NCBI GenBank assembly: GCA_021234155.1
Contig: JAJEKV010000031.1
Location: 7,394,748 to 7,458,747 of the forward strand
Source: Isoetes taiwanensis
Lineage: Eukaryota > Streptophyta > Lycopodiopsida > Isoetales > Isoetaceae
Direction: 5' to 3'
DNA: 64,000 bases
Shown here: positions 43,740-58,337 of the stretch, in pieces
How the letters are laid out: each line of letters starts with the position of its first letter
Numbering within the stretch: the stretch's first letter is position 1
The notes under the pieces: generated by a model
What the model was told of the DNA's origin: nothing
Database searches by the model: none
The model's input: the letters and a program-made list of their open reading frames with translations, nothing else
Translations under genes and position numbers: made by a program

Positions 43740-45410
43740 AATATATCCTTTAGAGACAACGCTAATACCAAGGGGGTATTGTGTAGGCCATTTATACATG
43801 TGAGTTAACATGGTGGGATTATTTTAGACCCTCAATATATATAATATGGATTAAGGGGTTTTTAGGGGCAATCTAGGTAATATGTGTACGAAAGGAGTGT
43901 TTTCAACCTTGGACAAGGTCTATACGAAGGGGTTTTTATTTACCCTCTTAATGCATGGCATTTCCCTTTTACAATAGGTGAAAACCACAGGGGGCACCAA
44001 TATCCATTTGACAAACTTTATATCAAACCAATCCGATATACAACCAACAATAAGAGACAACCCACCTGTGGATGTGACCTATCTCCTAGAATCAAATTAC
44101 AATTTCTATGAGCTTGCTTGCCTACCATCAGAAGCAACTCATGTAGATTCTAAATAACTTGGCCTTGATATTATCTGAGAAACCTAGATAAAACTATGCA
44201 AGAAAGGAAGAGACTCAGAGATATAATCCCATGGGCTACACCATATTGAACATAATATACCACGGGCCATCTAGTCTCGAGTGAATGTTTTAGAGAAAAA
44301 ACTTTAGGACCTTAGTAGTAATAAAAATGTTGACAAATTGTACAAATATACATCATGAAATATATACATGAAATACTAGAAAAAAAAGTGCCAGTACTGG
44401 CTTTACTTTTCATCAGGACATAAATTCAAGGCAAATGCTAGATTGGTGTAAAAAAGAGCAAGGAATTGTAATGTTTGTGCAAATGATTATGAGCTTGGAT
44501 GAATAGCTACATTGCATTCTCTCAAGGTTCTAAATGTTTAATTACTTCCCCTAGGAAGAGATTCATTTCTTGCTTCAAAAATTGATATTAGATCATGTGA
44601 CAATCAGCGATTCAAACCAAAATATTTGGAGTTATAAAAAAGAAATCAATTTTTCTACCCCATGGTTTCTAAATGCATTTCACAATAAGGTCCCTTTGTT
44701 TGTGCATTATAAACTTAGATTTTACAAAGTTTGAACTTCTCATTCTCGAGGAATGAAATTTAGATTCAAAACCTCTTCAAGGAGCCACCCTTTCATCATC
44801 TTCAAAACAAAATCTAAAACAAATCTTCTTCAACCTATGAAGCAAAATTTCCTTTTACTTGGAACTATCTATTTTGCCAAACTTTTGAAATGTAAGCATT
44901 TTTTTTCATCCCTAGGTTTACCTTTGCATTAGACCTCGTTTATTTGTCTTTCTATAAAGTGATGCACGTTGTTGTGTTGTTTCATCTATATAATTGTTTC
45001 ATCTAGACCATTTGCTTCATGGAATATTCCTTTCAATATTCCATATAAAGCAACAAAGGTTATCTCACAAAAATCAAGATGGGATCAAACTGGAATTTCC
45101 ATGTCACTCTAAGATTTACAAAATATAGAGCATAAAGTCAAGGATGTAGTCAATGAGCAACTAGAAAATTAATTGCACATGAGAAAAAGTCATGTGTTGC
45201 TGTGCATTAGGGTTGCCCTTAAGGCCAAAGTTCCATAGCCGTAACTTAGAAGGTTAACGAATTATATGTTTTTGCCATTAGTTATATTGGCGAATTCTTT
45301 TTAGCTTTTGATTGGCAAGTCTTAGTATTATTTATCCATGACATTAGAGCGAAAAAATTACCTTTCCAAAACTCTATATTGTTCCTGTTTTTTCTCAATT
45401 GCAACTTTGC
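43740..45410. other. AT-rich intergenic stretch
   Basis: No frame resembles a known protein and no clear repeat was seen. Confidence 0.5.
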
Positions 45411-45415
45411 GTTAA

Positions 45416-45490
45416 AGACAGGCAGACATACAGACAGACATTATTTTTACGTCATGCCACATTGGTAGCATCCATGAGGACATATGACCT
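45416..45490 (+). repeat. (CAGA)n plus dispersed repeat tail
   Basis: Related to 16,793-16,865: a simple repeat, then ATTTTTACGTC, AGCATCC and GAGGACATATGAC. Confidence 0.5.
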
Positions 45491-47210
45491 CATAGATGCT
45501 CTTCATTCTCTTTGGGCAATGGCCTTGTGATGATATCTTTGTGTTGCTTCTTTCTAATCTCGGAAGATGCACCTATCATAGAGGTATCTCGTGTGCATGC
45601 TAGGGGTTGCCAGAAACCCCCTTATATACGCCTTAAAAATCTTCCAAAAACCCCAGTTTCAGTTGCATATTGTACCAAAGCCACCTAAAAAAACTCCATA
45701 GGTAAGAGTATATGTATGGTTCATGCCCAAAATAAATCATACGGGTCATTCAAACTATGTGAACCCCCTTTTTCCGATTGCCCTATTTTTAAGCAAAAGA
45801 GATAAACTACTATGCTTATTGCCCATTATAGCACACCACATTTTGCAATACTCATATTAGGTTTGTACATGCATAACAATAGTTAAAATGATCGGTCACG
45901 GTTAATAACTTGAACATATACAAATTCTATCCTCACGGCGATACAAATTAATGATTTCCATTTATAACATGGATGAAAAGATAATGTAGACTCTAAACCT
46001 AAATGTTGGGCAAAGGAAAAGTCCCAAGTGCATTTCAAAATTCTCTTTGACACTTTTTTTAAAACTCCCTTTCAAGACAATGCAAATCTACATCGACTCA
46101 AAACAAAATTTGTGGTTATCTTAACAAGTTTACCAAGAAAAGGATCCTTTTATATGATTTTTTGAGTCCAAACCAAGATGAACAAAAACATATGTCTTCT
46201 ATCATTTAATTTAGACTCCCACTTATGGTAGATTATTATTGAGCCACTTTCTTTATTGTAGCTATAAAAAAAAAATGCATCAACAAGCATGCATAAAATA
46301 TAGAGAACCAACTTGGAATTGACGTGACAAAAACACAATGCTCCAAAAAAATGGGTACCCTGCATTGGCAATTACAATTCCCATGTGCTCAAATAAATTG
46401 TCATTTTTCACACATTCTCATGATGTTGTTTATTATATAGATATTCACAACAACTTGGATATGTGTATATTCTGAATCTTCAAGTAAGTTGCTCATACAA
46501 AATTCATAGCACCCAATCCATGAAAATAAGGTTGCCCACATAATTCGGATATGGCTCATGTGCTCTGCTCAAACAAAATTTATAGCACCCAATTAATTTG
46601 GGATAAAATTATTATTAATATTTGAGACTTAATCGTCGATCCACTATGTCTTTGGAATATCACCAATATTTTGTACACATGCCCATTTACAATTTTAATC
46701 ACTTTTGAAGAGAACCATCTATATATGGTGAATAGCTACCAATGCTTTCTACACATGCATCTTTGCAATTTTAACATCGATTATGGAAGATAACATTCAC
46801 ATTGTACATTGTGTTCTATGTGGATTTCCTTGTCCATCTATCATCCCGCTACTCTTTGGAGCATACATATAGATACTTGCAAGCATTATATGGCTAGCTA
46901 GTGTTAAGCGATTTACTGCGGCATGCGTATCGGCATGAGCAATTAGATGGAAGCGGCGCGCCAATTGTGCAGCGAATTATGTGTACTTTGTTGCCGATTC
47001 ACGGGTTATTGAAGATGAAAGCCATACTCTTACGAGTTGCCACTGCTTTTGAGATAGTCCAGAATCATTTTTGACCTTAGCATTCCATTCCAGCTTCCAC
47101 AACTACCGAGCACCATCATCGCATGACTTGGCATTATACATACTTGGGTTCTAGATAAGCGTCGCAATTATTCTGCGAGCCCTCGGTAGTCATTATCTAA
47201 AACATCTGGT
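45491..47210. other. AT-rich intergenic stretch
   Basis: Nothing coding is supported; the short frames are not protein-like. From about 46,915 the base composition changes toward repeat DNA. Confidence 0.45.
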
Positions 47211-47239
47211 ATCATCATTCTTGCAAAGGTTTTCCCTTG

Positions 47240-47375
47240 AAAACCTTTCAAAGGCGGGGGTTTTTAATCCTAGTAGTAATGATTGTACTAGCCCATTGTA
47301 TGGGTCCCATGACCTATTGGTCTCAGTGGGCGTTAAAAAAATCTATTCTATTATTCTATTCTATTTTACAAAGCG
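47240..47375 (+). mobile_element. Possible LINE 3' end with TATTC-rich tail
   Basis: TAGTAATGATTGTACTAGCC, then GTGGGCGTTAAAAAAATC and a (TATTC)n-like run at about 47,341-47,372, look like a retroposon 3' end. No coding part is recognised directly upstream. Confidence 0.35.
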
Positions 47376-48309
47376 GCAACTATTACCCTTCAAGTTGTGG
47401 CATAGGTTCAAATGGCATCTTTGCTAATAAGCCCTCTGCTTCATCTAGCCACCTTGCCCTTCAAGATTCTCATCTAGCCACCACCTTAGTCCATAGTTCT
47501 CAATATCATGTGTTTCCCATGATTTATTCTCATCAAATAGAATAATAGCATCCATCCTAAAGAGTTCACCACTTCTACAACCCGGTGACATTAAAGCGTA
47601 ATTTTGTCTATTGCATCTCAGTCAATAAGGCAAGAGCACGACCTGCGGCAACCATTATCCATGAAACATCATTCTTGTAGATGCATGATGACAAATATTT
47701 ATTCTCGTAGCTTCTAAGCTCCCACACTTGGCATGCATGCCAATGATAATTATTGGCCATGATCACATGAGCTCCAACACCCATATGGTATAGCACAAAC
47801 ATGCATTAGTTCTTGTCTTCCCTTCACCTAAATTGCCTCAAGCACTAAAAGCGCAAAGCCATCACGGGGCGGATGTGTTTTACTTTGAATGTAAAATTCG
47901 TGAAGGACACAGCCTTCCAAGAATCTTGGAAGGGTATTTGGACAACTCCCTTTAAGCAGAAAGGCATCGTGGGATGGCGGCATAGTGAAAGAGCACTCGC
48001 GAGAATCAAATCTTTTTGGCAGAGTGAGAACCCGGCAGTCTAAAATGACAAATCGTGCTGCTAGATCACGATTAATCGGGATCTCCTTAGCTCCCCAGCG
48101 AGTCTTCTCCCGGGCATTCATGAGCATCACATATTAGCACAAATTCAAGCTTTGGAAGAAATAGATCAATAGGAAAGACCAAAAGCATGTTTGCGGTGGT
48201 TCCATGATGGAGATCATTGTCTGGACTTCTTCTTCGGCGTAGCTAAGCGTCGCATGGCGGCAATGCCTTCACTTCGCGTCTTCAAGCGCCTCGGTACTCT
48301 GCCCAACCA

Positions 48310-48905
48310 GCAGGCCAGGCGGCATTTTGCATGACCACTTTCAAGCATTTTTCTTTGAGAAACATCTACTCTTTCAATCCCGAGGCGTGGTTCTACCTAG
48401 GATATCTCCACCATTTTTTGAAGAACGCGTCTGTGGTGGTGGTACGCTATCACTCTTCTTGCGTCGAGTTGACGATTATTTGAACTTAAAGAGGAAGTGC
48501 CGGGGTTGGATGATATACCAATTGGAGTTTTCAAGAATATTGAAAGTGGTTGGAGCAAAGATGTATTTGGCGCTTTTTTGTGACTTTCGTCGATCCATTG
48601 CCACTGGACAAACTTTTAAATCTGGTGTCATCTCATTGATCCCCAAGAACAAAGATCCTCGGACTATTGCGGTTAGCGACCCATCACTTTATTATCATCG
48701 GTTATATAAAATATTTGCTAAGGCATTTGTAGAGAGGGTGAAGGGCATTTTGGGCGAGTCCATTTCCACAACTTAGTCGAGGATTTCTTCAGAAGATACA
48801 TTCTTAATAATGTGGCTCTTTGAATAGGAGGGATCTATTAGGCCGTCGGCAAAATCATCGGTGGTGTACCTTAAACTTGATTTTGCAAAAACATATGACA
48901 AATGT
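48310..48905 (+). mobile_element. LINE fragment D: RT N-terminal region
   Basis: The plus strand reads LDDIPIGVFKNI, then TGQTFKSGVISLIPKNKDPR, YKIFAKAFVERVKGIL and LKLDFAKTYDK, the first catalytic Asp region of a non-LTR reverse transcriptase. It ends sharply near 48,905, where sequence of the second large repeat copy takes over. Frames change several times. Confidence 0.75.
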
Positions 48906-49074
48906 CATTCATATTTTATATAATTGTAGTACATGTTGGCTACAAACCATCCACCCAATGACAAGTTTTGTTCACCACAGTTCAAACATCAAAAGCAATG
49001 GGTTATACCTCTGTATAACATCCTTTGCACCATTCCCAACAAAAGCTATAACATATGAACAGGAAGTCTCCTAC

Positions 49075-50530
49075 CTGCAACCTGCTCAACTTCATCTGGA
49101 GCATCGATGAGCTCATTTCCCCTCTGCACCCTCACCTCTGAAATATTTCAGCACAGTGTAATATGGATTTTTCTTGCTACCAAATGGGTGTCACCCTTCT
49201 ACACTTCTCTTTTGGGAGGAGTTTAGGTGTGTCCATGTCTGTTCGAACTTACATTTTCTTCAGATCCTGCTGGGTATGCTGTAGAAATCCCTTTGCCTTT
49301 CTTTGTGCAATAGATTCCTCATATTGATGGTCTCTTTTTACAGCCTTGCCTAAAGATCCCTTCTTTATTTTGACAGACTCTGCTTTATTCACATTATAAG
49401 GTCTTGGAATTACAGCAGTACGTCCAAGAACATGTGCTAGATTTGCAGCCTTACCAACCTGGGGTTTGGACAAATTAACATGCCATCCAAGTTTATCCTT
49501 GTGGGTCCCAAAAAAGCTGCAGAAGCCTTTAGAGTGCACCTACTTATAAAATTCCACTATGGACTTTACAGAGAATTACCTTGTTGTACAGCCCAAAACT
49601 CGAAACAAGGCTATAGCTAATGTAGCAATCTGAAGAATCAGGCATGGCAAAAATGTGATATGATAATCAACTAAATATGAAAGCTTTTAAGATTAGGCTT
49701 AGATGTTATGTCAAACAGCACAGACAAGGCAACTTCAACCTTACACTGCATTATATAACTTCAGGAATAAAAGAAAGAAAAAAAAGCACACTTTTCTTCT
49801 ACAATGCTGCTAAAAACTTGTTGTGCCTCTTACAAATTTTGCACTTACGTAAACACTCAATCATAGTTTTGCTCATTCTGGGATTATGCTGCAAAACGCG
49901 GATTCAAGATGGGGCATTCCTCTAAGCATGTGCCTGTTTCAAAATGTTGTTTAACATTTTAATCTAATTCACTGCATTTACAAGCATGGATGCATTTCCC
50001 ATCAGCAAAGTGTGCTCCACTTAAAAGGTCAATTGTGATGCATTTATTCTGTAAATGGCAAAATATACACCACATTTTGAGCTTGAAACTTGTCAACATA
50101 CAAAGAAAGGATATTTGTGATCAGACCCCTGTTTACAAAGTTACAGTATATTACCTTAGTCAACATTGACTTAAAATTGCCAATGTAACATGTCTGTAAC
50201 TTATCACATATATAAGCTTTATCAAACAATATGAAACTTGAATGGGGCTACAAAAACGGTGTACCTGTATAAGAAGGTCATGTATTTCTTTTAGCTGCCA
50301 CACCAAGCTCAGCCAAAGCTGTAATGGCTTCAAGGACATACATGCATTGTCTTCAAGTGGAAAAATTCAACTTACACTCCAAAATATAGAGCTTACTGCA
50401 AATTGAAACTTACCTCAAACACTGTAAGTACTGTGGCAGCGATCACAACTTGTAACTCTATACAGTTTTGCTTTTGTGCCTTATGATCTGGCCTTCAAAG
50501 ATATACCTTCAATCTGCAATCTCATTGTCA
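49075..50530 (-). pseudogene. Putative multi-exon gene fragment, copy 2 (unrecognised product)
   Basis: Counterpart of 1-1,202, extending further. The block 49,253-49,516 is the longest (264 bp, acceptor CTTCTGCAG, donor AAAAT|GTAAGT); it reads LGWHVNLSKPQVGKAANLAH, then VKRDHQYEESIAQRKAKG. A further block at 49,075-49,137 has acceptor TATTTCAG and donor TTGCAG|GTAGGAG (GNELIDAPDEVEQVA). Copies of the other blocks lie at 50,265-50,350 and near 50,415-50,520. Phases do not close cleanly. The product is not recognised. Confidence 0.35.
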
Positions 50531-51266
50531 TACTGGATTCTGGTCAACATACAGAATGCTTCCTCCAAACAAAACAGTTCATTTTTAAACTCAACACTTG
50601 TACATTATTCTACTATGATGGGATTTACTTAGGGCCTCAGTTTCACCCGCGACATTATTGGTTTCAAAACAATGTATAAGCGGGGAATTTTTGCAACATC
50701 CTTTATTTCTCAAAATGTCTATAACATGAAATGCCCAAATGTACTCATTTGCAAGTTTTGAGAAGCAGTAGCAATCATTTAAAAAAGCTGGCCAACCTTA
50801 TATGAGAATCTATTATATGTGACAATTTACAGCAGTTGTTGAAGATGTGCATATAAAGCCATTAATTGACATTTAGTAGAACTTTCACTTTACCAATTAA
50901 AACTGGAAACATATCATTTAAAAGTACGACCAAAACAAGACCTCAGATAATGCTGCAGCGTTATCCTCACTACTATCCTGGATGACAAAATGATGGATGA
51001 CAAAATGGCGTAGAGGAATTATGAAGTTCACCTGTACAGAAATAAAATGACAGGTTTCAAGTTCAATCCAGGGAGTTAGCATTTTCTAATATAGCAATAG
51101 ATCTACCTCATTTCATTGATACAGCTAAATTGTGCACCTGAAGATGGTTTGCTCCTTGCATAAGACAAGATATTTCTGCTGCCACTTACATTTGGTCTAG
51201 GAACAACTTTACATTGTTGCAAAGCCTGCCTGTAGATATTCTGACATATAGCACAATAGCTACCTA

Positions 51267-52861
51267 CTAAGAATTCTTCATTTGGCCATTAAGTTGTTTC
51301 AACTTAGCATAGATCTGATAACTTTGTGGGTGGGCTTTGTCCCCAACGATAAACTCATGAACCTCACCATTGAGCTCGATCCATGCTTTACCAGGTTTTC
51401 TTCTATGCAGCTCTGTGCTGTCTTAGCTCTTCTATTTTTGCAGCATCCTCCCTGGTTGAGCATCAGAATAAATGCCTGACATAAGCACATAGCCCGAACC
51501 ATTAGAAGGATCAATTGAACAAACTGATCAAGCATGTCGCCTCCCCAATTCTATGTTGCCATATGTTCTGCATGCAGCGAGCAAAGATGTCCATCCTTCT
51601 ACAGCATGATGTAAATTGTCTGATTTAACAGTAAATAGAAGGTTTTCAGCAGCACCCAGGTGCCCTGTCGCTCAAAGATCAGCCATGCAGTTATAGTGAT
51701 TCACATGTGGAATCACGCCATATCTTTCCTTCATAGATTTGAAATACTTACAGCCTTCATCAACCAGACCAGCGGCTGCAGGCTGAAAGGATAGTGGTGA
51801 AAGTCACGTCATCTGGCTTGACACCTTCTGCTTGCATGCTTTCAAAGCATGCCATAAAAACTCAAAGTATTCCCATTGGGCATAGCCAGCAAACATTGCT
51901 CCTCATGACACCACATTCCGATGAGACAGATTCTTAAAAAATTTACTGCCTCTTTTTTATATTCCCACATTTTCCATACATGTCAGCTAGGCAGTGCCCA
52001 CAGCCAGATCAGATGAAGGCCATTTTTAGTTATCTCCCTTATGTATATGCCTGCCTCTCTCTAGCTCCAATGCTACCACAAAAGCTTTTAAAATGCTGAA
52101 AATGTGGCCTGACATGGTTCTATCGCGATCCTTATGCATTTTATCAAAACATTGTATGGCAATGCAACCTTCACCATGATGGGCATCAAACAATATTGCA
52201 TTCCATGACACATCGAGAGGTAAGTTGATTAAGGTGCTTTCTTCTACCATGCTCAACATTTGGCATATATACTGACAAAAGAGTATTCCCCCATGACTAA
52301 ATCTGAATGATAATCACTTCTAAAGAATCTGACCATGAAGGCACCTGCCTCTTCTAAAAGCAGATGACATAACACATACTTTTAAGAGCAGAGATAAACA
52401 ACCTGGTCACCTTCTACACCCATGAATAGCATCTTATCATATAGCTGAAGTGCATTTTTCGGATAACCTATCCTAGAATATGCATCAATAATTCCAGGTA
52501 TGTTAGGTTGGCTTTGAAACTCTTTCAAATGCATAATTTGCTTCATCTAAACTTCCATGCATGGCATATATGCGAATAAGATGATCCCCGAATGCAGCAA
52601 TTGAATCTAAGTTAATATCAACCATCAGGGACTGCAACCGTCTCGCACAATTTAGATTCTGTAGTTTTGTGCACTCCTGTAACAAGCGGTAAGCCTGATC
52701 TCTGGATATGGAATCCTTGATGCCACATAATCTCTGCCGCCTTCAAAGATTCTTCCAATGTTTTCTGTTTGCTGAGCATGAAGGTGAGCATGAATACATA
52801 TCCAGCATGTGGGTTTTGCACCCACAAAGCCGCTTATTTGAGAAGCATTGTACCTGAACAT
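51267..52861 (-). pseudogene. PPR protein, PLS-E/E+, copy 2
   Basis: Same gene as 1,960-3,569, more fragmented. The N-terminal part with YAMHGSLDEANYAFERV is intact at 52,503-52,685. The rest has many one-base indels. The TAG before the E+ tail (51,403-51,405) is shared with copy 1. In copy 2 the run after it has one more base, which shifts the E+ tail out of frame. Confidence 0.75.
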
Positions 52862-53383
52862 CTCTCTAACAAGTAGTGTGGATGATGGTTGTTAGAATAG
52901 CCCAACAGAACGTCCACAATAGCTACATATAAAAGAAAATGAACACAATCTTTCATCTGACACTAATCTATGTTACCTTATTCAGCAAGCATTTTAGAAG
53001 GTGTTGAAGGAGGGCGTCGTCGCGACCCAGAGGAACGGAACACGCCCAGGAACGGCAAACTCCCATACAAGAGTGGAGCCATCCATTTGGAATACTTCAA
53101 ACTAGTAAATGTGTAATGTTTTGGCATTGGCGTGTGTTTCTACTCGACAAAATTAAATCTTCACATACATGTGTTTTTTCACAAGTCAGGGTGCCTAGAT
53201 TCCAGCCCTCATCCAATGGCGTCGCGCCACGTGGCAACGTATTCTTCCTAAATGTTGCCCTGAATTCTAGCTGACATTTGCATGACATTCTAAATTTCCA
53301 CCTGCTATTCTTCTCTCCAACCGTTGGATGGCTACCACGTAGCCCCGTATCTAGGGCACCCGTGACTTCCCGTTACATTACCC

Positions 53384-53478
53384 CTTACCTTGGATTCCGT
53401 GGTCGGTGAGGCAGGCGCCTTCTTAAGCGCGTCAATGGCGCTGCTTAGGAATCCAAGGCAGAGGGGCATTCCTGTATA
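53384..53478. repeat. Foldback element, copy 2, decayed
   Basis: The right arm AATCCAAGGCAGAGGGGCATT is kept. The left arm survives only as CCTTGGATTCCG. The spacer differs strongly from copy 1 (here CAGGCGCCTTCTTAAGCGCG). Confidence 0.6.
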
Positions 53479-55464
53479 CTTAAATCTTCAAGTTGGGGGG
53501 CACATTACTCTACAAACTTAAATCTTTTGAGTTGAGGGGCACATTCTTTGGAATATTGCAATGGTAAATGCAGTACCATAGCAACTTTATATCAATCTTC
53601 TAGGATTCATCCCCATGTCATATTGAAGGCCACATAGCACAAAATAGAAGAATCTAGCACATGTATAAGCAGCTTCAGCACATATGCTAGATGATGCCAT
53701 TATAAACATCCTAGATGATTCCATAACAAACGACAAAATGATGCATTACTAAATTTTGCATAAAGAAATTCGATAAGATATGATGATGCCCTCAAGTAGC
53801 CATTAGCATATTTAAATACCTATTCACAACATTTTAAACGCCAAATCAATTTTCACATGGTGATATTGAATAAAACAAAGATGCAATTTTTGAATTCTTA
53901 CTTCACTACATGGTGCTCATATCTCTTGGAAAAATATCCAAGTATGTATCCACACCCTATGGTGACACATGAACCGTAACTCATTATAAATCGTTTAAAA
54001 TTATTTTGTGATGACATGAACCCCTAAGCTCGGTATAAACTCTTCCAAATCAATCTCCTTCTCAACAAGACATGATGCATGATGTTGTGAAAAGAAAAAG
54101 TGGATGTTGAATAGTCCTTTGGAAATCGAGCGAAGAACCATGTGCACATCTCAGGAGATACTCAACGAAGCACTCATTTTACTTGGAGCAAAGATGTGCT
54201 TCTAATGTTGAAAATATATATGGTATTTTAATGTAATCTGTGACTTGATGTTTAAGCTGAGTTAGCATCACCAGGTAATTTCATCAAAAACGACTAAATG
54301 CAAATATTATTACTTTCGGTTTTTTTCTTAAGCGCTGGCAAAATTAATAAGCCTCTGCGAGATTAGCATTTTATCCAATCTCAAATTTACATTGGGTGAT
54401 TGCTTCCAGAGTGACCCACGATGCAGCGAAACGAAACCATCCTTCAAGTTAGAGAATATAGTTCATAGAAGAAGCTAAGCATTTTTAGAGAGATTATTAA
54501 GTAGAAATGGCGGGGCGTAAACGCGGTACGCTTTGGCAACAAGAGAAAACCATGCATTTCTTTTTCTTGAAGTTTGTGATCTTAGCATCATCAAGCTTTG
54601 AACATTAATATATGAAGAATGCCAACTCTCAAGTAGCATGGCACATGCAACGTACATTTTCTCTGTCTTATGCGATTACTTTTTGATGGCTCTTTTTGCC
54701 TTTGTATTTTATCACCCTTAATGAGAATTAAGGAGAATGTTACATGTTGCTACAACATATTCAATATGCACCCATACCGCACCTTCATCACAGGTTATTC
54801 TTTAAGATAATTATTTAGATCCCTCATTTTGTCCTTCGAACTTTGGAATATGCATCCAAGGTATATATGTTGGATATTTGTCAGTTATTGAATCAAGATA
54901 TTATGGAGTCAAGACCTCTGCTTCTTTGACTTGCAGGCCTCATACTAACGTTTTTTATTTGCAATCATCTTGTGTCTAGTTGCATGCATCAATATTTAGG
55001 CCCGCTCAACACCACGATCATGGCATCTTGTCTTGTTCTTTAAAACCATAAGTTTGTGACCAATGCTGGAAACGGGAGAGCTTCAGGAAGAAAGAATATT
55101 GTTAGGAAATGGCTTTTTAGGTTCAAAGTCACATTCGGAAAAAGAACACCAGAAGCATCGACAAGAAACCACAAAAACATTTTTAAGTGTAAATTAGCTT
55201 CGCCCATTTTCTTTGTTTGGTTCCCTTTTTTATTAAGTGACAATGTGCCCCTCAACAATCAATATTCAAGGTTCATCACATTTTACCAAGTCAAATCGGC
55301 TGTAGCGTTCTTTGCCTGCCGGGCTAGGGTGGTAACACACATAAGCGGAGAGGATCGTTACAGTAAATCATTTGGATAAAAATAACGACCTATCTAGCAT
55401 CGAAAATAAAAAGAAAAAATTCTTGACCAGTTAACTTTCCAGGCTATACCAAACTCATTTAGTA

Positions 55465-55532
55465 TTGAATAGATGAAGATAGATAGATAGATAGAACATA
55501 GGTGTTCGGTGACATAGATAGATAGATATACA
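55465..55532 (+). repeat. (GATA)n microsatellite, copy 2
   Basis: Counterpart of 6,225-6,294. One interruption is replaced by GGTGTTCGGTGAC. Confidence 0.85.
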
Positions 55533-55839
55533 TGTTGAGGGGCAAGGCGTGGCATCTCGAACATTTTTACCTCAAGAAGTAAGTGTACTATGAGGGTAAA
55601 GATAGAGATAAGATAAGATGATTTGTAAATTTACTGCAAACAAAAGGAGGTTCACAGGGTTTGAGCCCAATGACCTATTGTTTCTTAATTGCTCTTTACC
55701 AACTGAGCTATAAGGATAGTTAGAAGATATTATTGAAACCCCAAACATGGCATCTAAAACATTTTTAACTCCACAGTGAAGTGAAGTATAACTATATAAT
55801 CTCTAGAAGAGATATTATTGAGAGCCACACATGGCATCT

Positions 55840-56566
55840 CAACATTTATTACCTCCATATAACTATGAGGTAAAGTGTCTTTGGATTACAATATGTGGCT
55901 GTGGGGTTTTAAAAAATTTTTCGAAGGCGTATACAAGAGAGTTTCGTTGACCCCTCACATGCGAATGCATATCCTTTATAAGATATTATAGAGTGCATCC
56001 ACTAGGGAAATCAAATCTCTCAAGTCATGAAAGATTTGTACGCCCTCTGTAGTAAGCCCTCTTTGGGATGGCGTATGGAGGTTGGAAGCTCCATCCTCTT
56101 GATACAAAAGTCGCATTAGACAAAGATGATAGAATCACGGTAAGTTAAGCTCAACATAGGTAGAAATTGGCATAGCCAGGCCCGAAAATCTCCGGTACCT
56201 CAGGGGCCCGATTTACTACTTGACCCCGCGTTCGGTTCCTAAAAAGCTATGGTGCCATTATAAAGAATCAGTCTCAAAGAGCAGTGGTGAAAATAGGTAG
56301 CATCATCTGATTTTCCTCGGTAACCATCCGCTCACCTTTAGCTCTACCAATTATAGTAGAGGTATTGGGTTTGCTCGGTCTGAAACCATTCATTAACTCT
56401 TTCGTACCAAAGTTAACACCGGTGGTGTTTCCATGTCGAACCCTCTTCACGATATGGCGGTGGCATTAAGTGTAACCTTGGCGTGAAGAAGGCTATGGCT
56501 ATGTTGTACTTGGCCCGGTGAAAACGCTCAGTGTCAAAGGAACAAAATTACAAAAAGGGAGTTCAT
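55840..56566 (-). pseudogene. Dirigent gene, copy 2, heavily frameshifted
   Basis: It aligns along its length with 6,627-7,355. The ATG lies at 56,564-56,566, but the signal peptide and barrel are broken within the first 60 bases by indels, and the GGTG region reads as GGTACCTCAGGGG on the plus strand. It is either a dead duplicate or a poor consensus of a second allele or copy. Confidence 0.75.
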
Positions 56567-56689
56567 TTTGAGGGGCACATAAACAAGTGCGTATTTTGTT
56601 GCTGCAAACTGCAAGGCAAGAACCTATGTAAGAGGTGCTAGAAGAACTTTTATTTAGGGGTGCTGGAAGTTGCTTAGTTCTTACATGCT

Positions 56690-58330
56690 TACATATGTTG
56701 GACCCACAAATCAAATGCTGGTCATCTTGCATGTAAATTTCTTGTGCTTGAAACATTGGTGTCAGCAAAGACCTTCATATATGTCCACCTTTTTGCTTAA
56801 AGTCCGTAGAAATTTTTAAGTGCTTTTTTATTCATGCTATCGTGGCCAATGTGCTCATATAGATTTTTTTTACTACTTTAATAATTAAAGGGCAATTAAA
56901 TATTGAAGATTTGAATGAATATTTGCCTTATACTCGTCATCAAATGATCGTGCTAATATATCAATGAACGCATTTTATGCATAACAATGAATATTTAGTT
57001 GTCTAGTCCACTTCAAATGACATTTGCCTTTAAAGCCTATAGTGAAATCTAGAATAAAGTTAGATTTGACCTGGATTTTCTTGTCCCATGCTACAACAGA
57101 GTTCTCCTATCATAGCCATGCGTCAAGCTTCCTTGTTATCTCCGTCCTTTAAGCAGGTGTAATATTAGGTATTTCAATCCTCTTTGATAAATCCGATCCT
57201 ATGGACCCTCTTATTTTATTTAAGTTTTTTGAGCTTCCTCTCTTTCCTTGAGATCAAGGACCACAATATTATGAGAATCCATCTTTTTACCATTGATTTT
57301 ATGGTCAAATTTGATAAGAATAATGAATCAACTGTTGAAGGCAAATATTTGGAGAAGTTTGAGGGAGCCCACATTTCTAAATCTGTCGTACATTGGCTAT
57401 AATGCCATATAACGCAGAAGCTTTTCCTATATTCCTTTCTTTGCATTGGTTTGCAAATCCTTCCTTCTAGAAGAAGTATTTTCTCTCAAGGTCCTGCATA
57501 AAAAGCATAGGTTAAATCAATTGGGTTTATGGGGTCGCATGGGTGTTGAACACCCTACGTCAATTAGAAAAGTTTTCTTATGGGTTTTATGTTTTAATTC
57601 TTTAGTAAGTGGCTTTAACATTCTGTTTTTCAAAGTAAAAGCTTTTTTGCAATTGAAAACATGGCAAATCTTAAATGTTACAACGTTAAAGCAGTGCATG
57701 CAAACCCACATGCTCATATATAGAATCAAATGCAAACTTATTTTCAATAAATGCTTGGTTTGGCGAAAACCGCTTAATAATTTTTAGTAAGGAGCAAGAT
57801 TTGGATGGACCAAAGATGTAAGATGTTCTCGACGAGAAAAATGTTACACTCTTTGTGTGTAAAAAATATTCACGCAAACTTGTTTCGTCTTCAACAAGTG
57901 CTAAAGACTTTAAGACTTCCATAGAACAAAATAGGTTCCAATTCTGTCATCTAAGATTTGGATAGTGAATATAATATCTAGTAACAACATGGGGTTCTTT
58001 TGTATTTTTGTATGCTTTTTATGCACTCTTTGATGTAAAAAATATTCACGGATGTCTTGTAAAATATCTAGTCTTTGCCATGCCCCATTTTTTTCTTAAT
58101 GGTTTAGACCTATGGCATATTGTTTCTCAAAATTTGCCACTTTACAAGAATTTGGCGTTATTTGGGAACCCGATTACTATATGCCGGAGATTAATATCCA
58201 TATATATGACACCCCTTGGGTTTCAAAATAATATTTTTGGGTGTCATTTCAAAGTATAATTTCTTCAAAAGATTAAGGAAATGTTACATGACATTTCTAT
58301 AAGTTATAATAGTGTTTACCAGCTCCTCTA
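56690..58330. other. AT-rich intergenic stretch, copy 2
   Basis: Counterpart of 7,461-9,195. It lacks about 120 bp near 57.96-58.09 kb relative to copy 1. There are no genes. Confidence 0.5.
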
Positions 58331-58337
58331 GGAGTCA

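Noticed and set aside
47828-48130. 100-residue minus-strand frame
   Set aside because: It lies in LINE-like surroundings, has no recognisable motif and no start or splice context.
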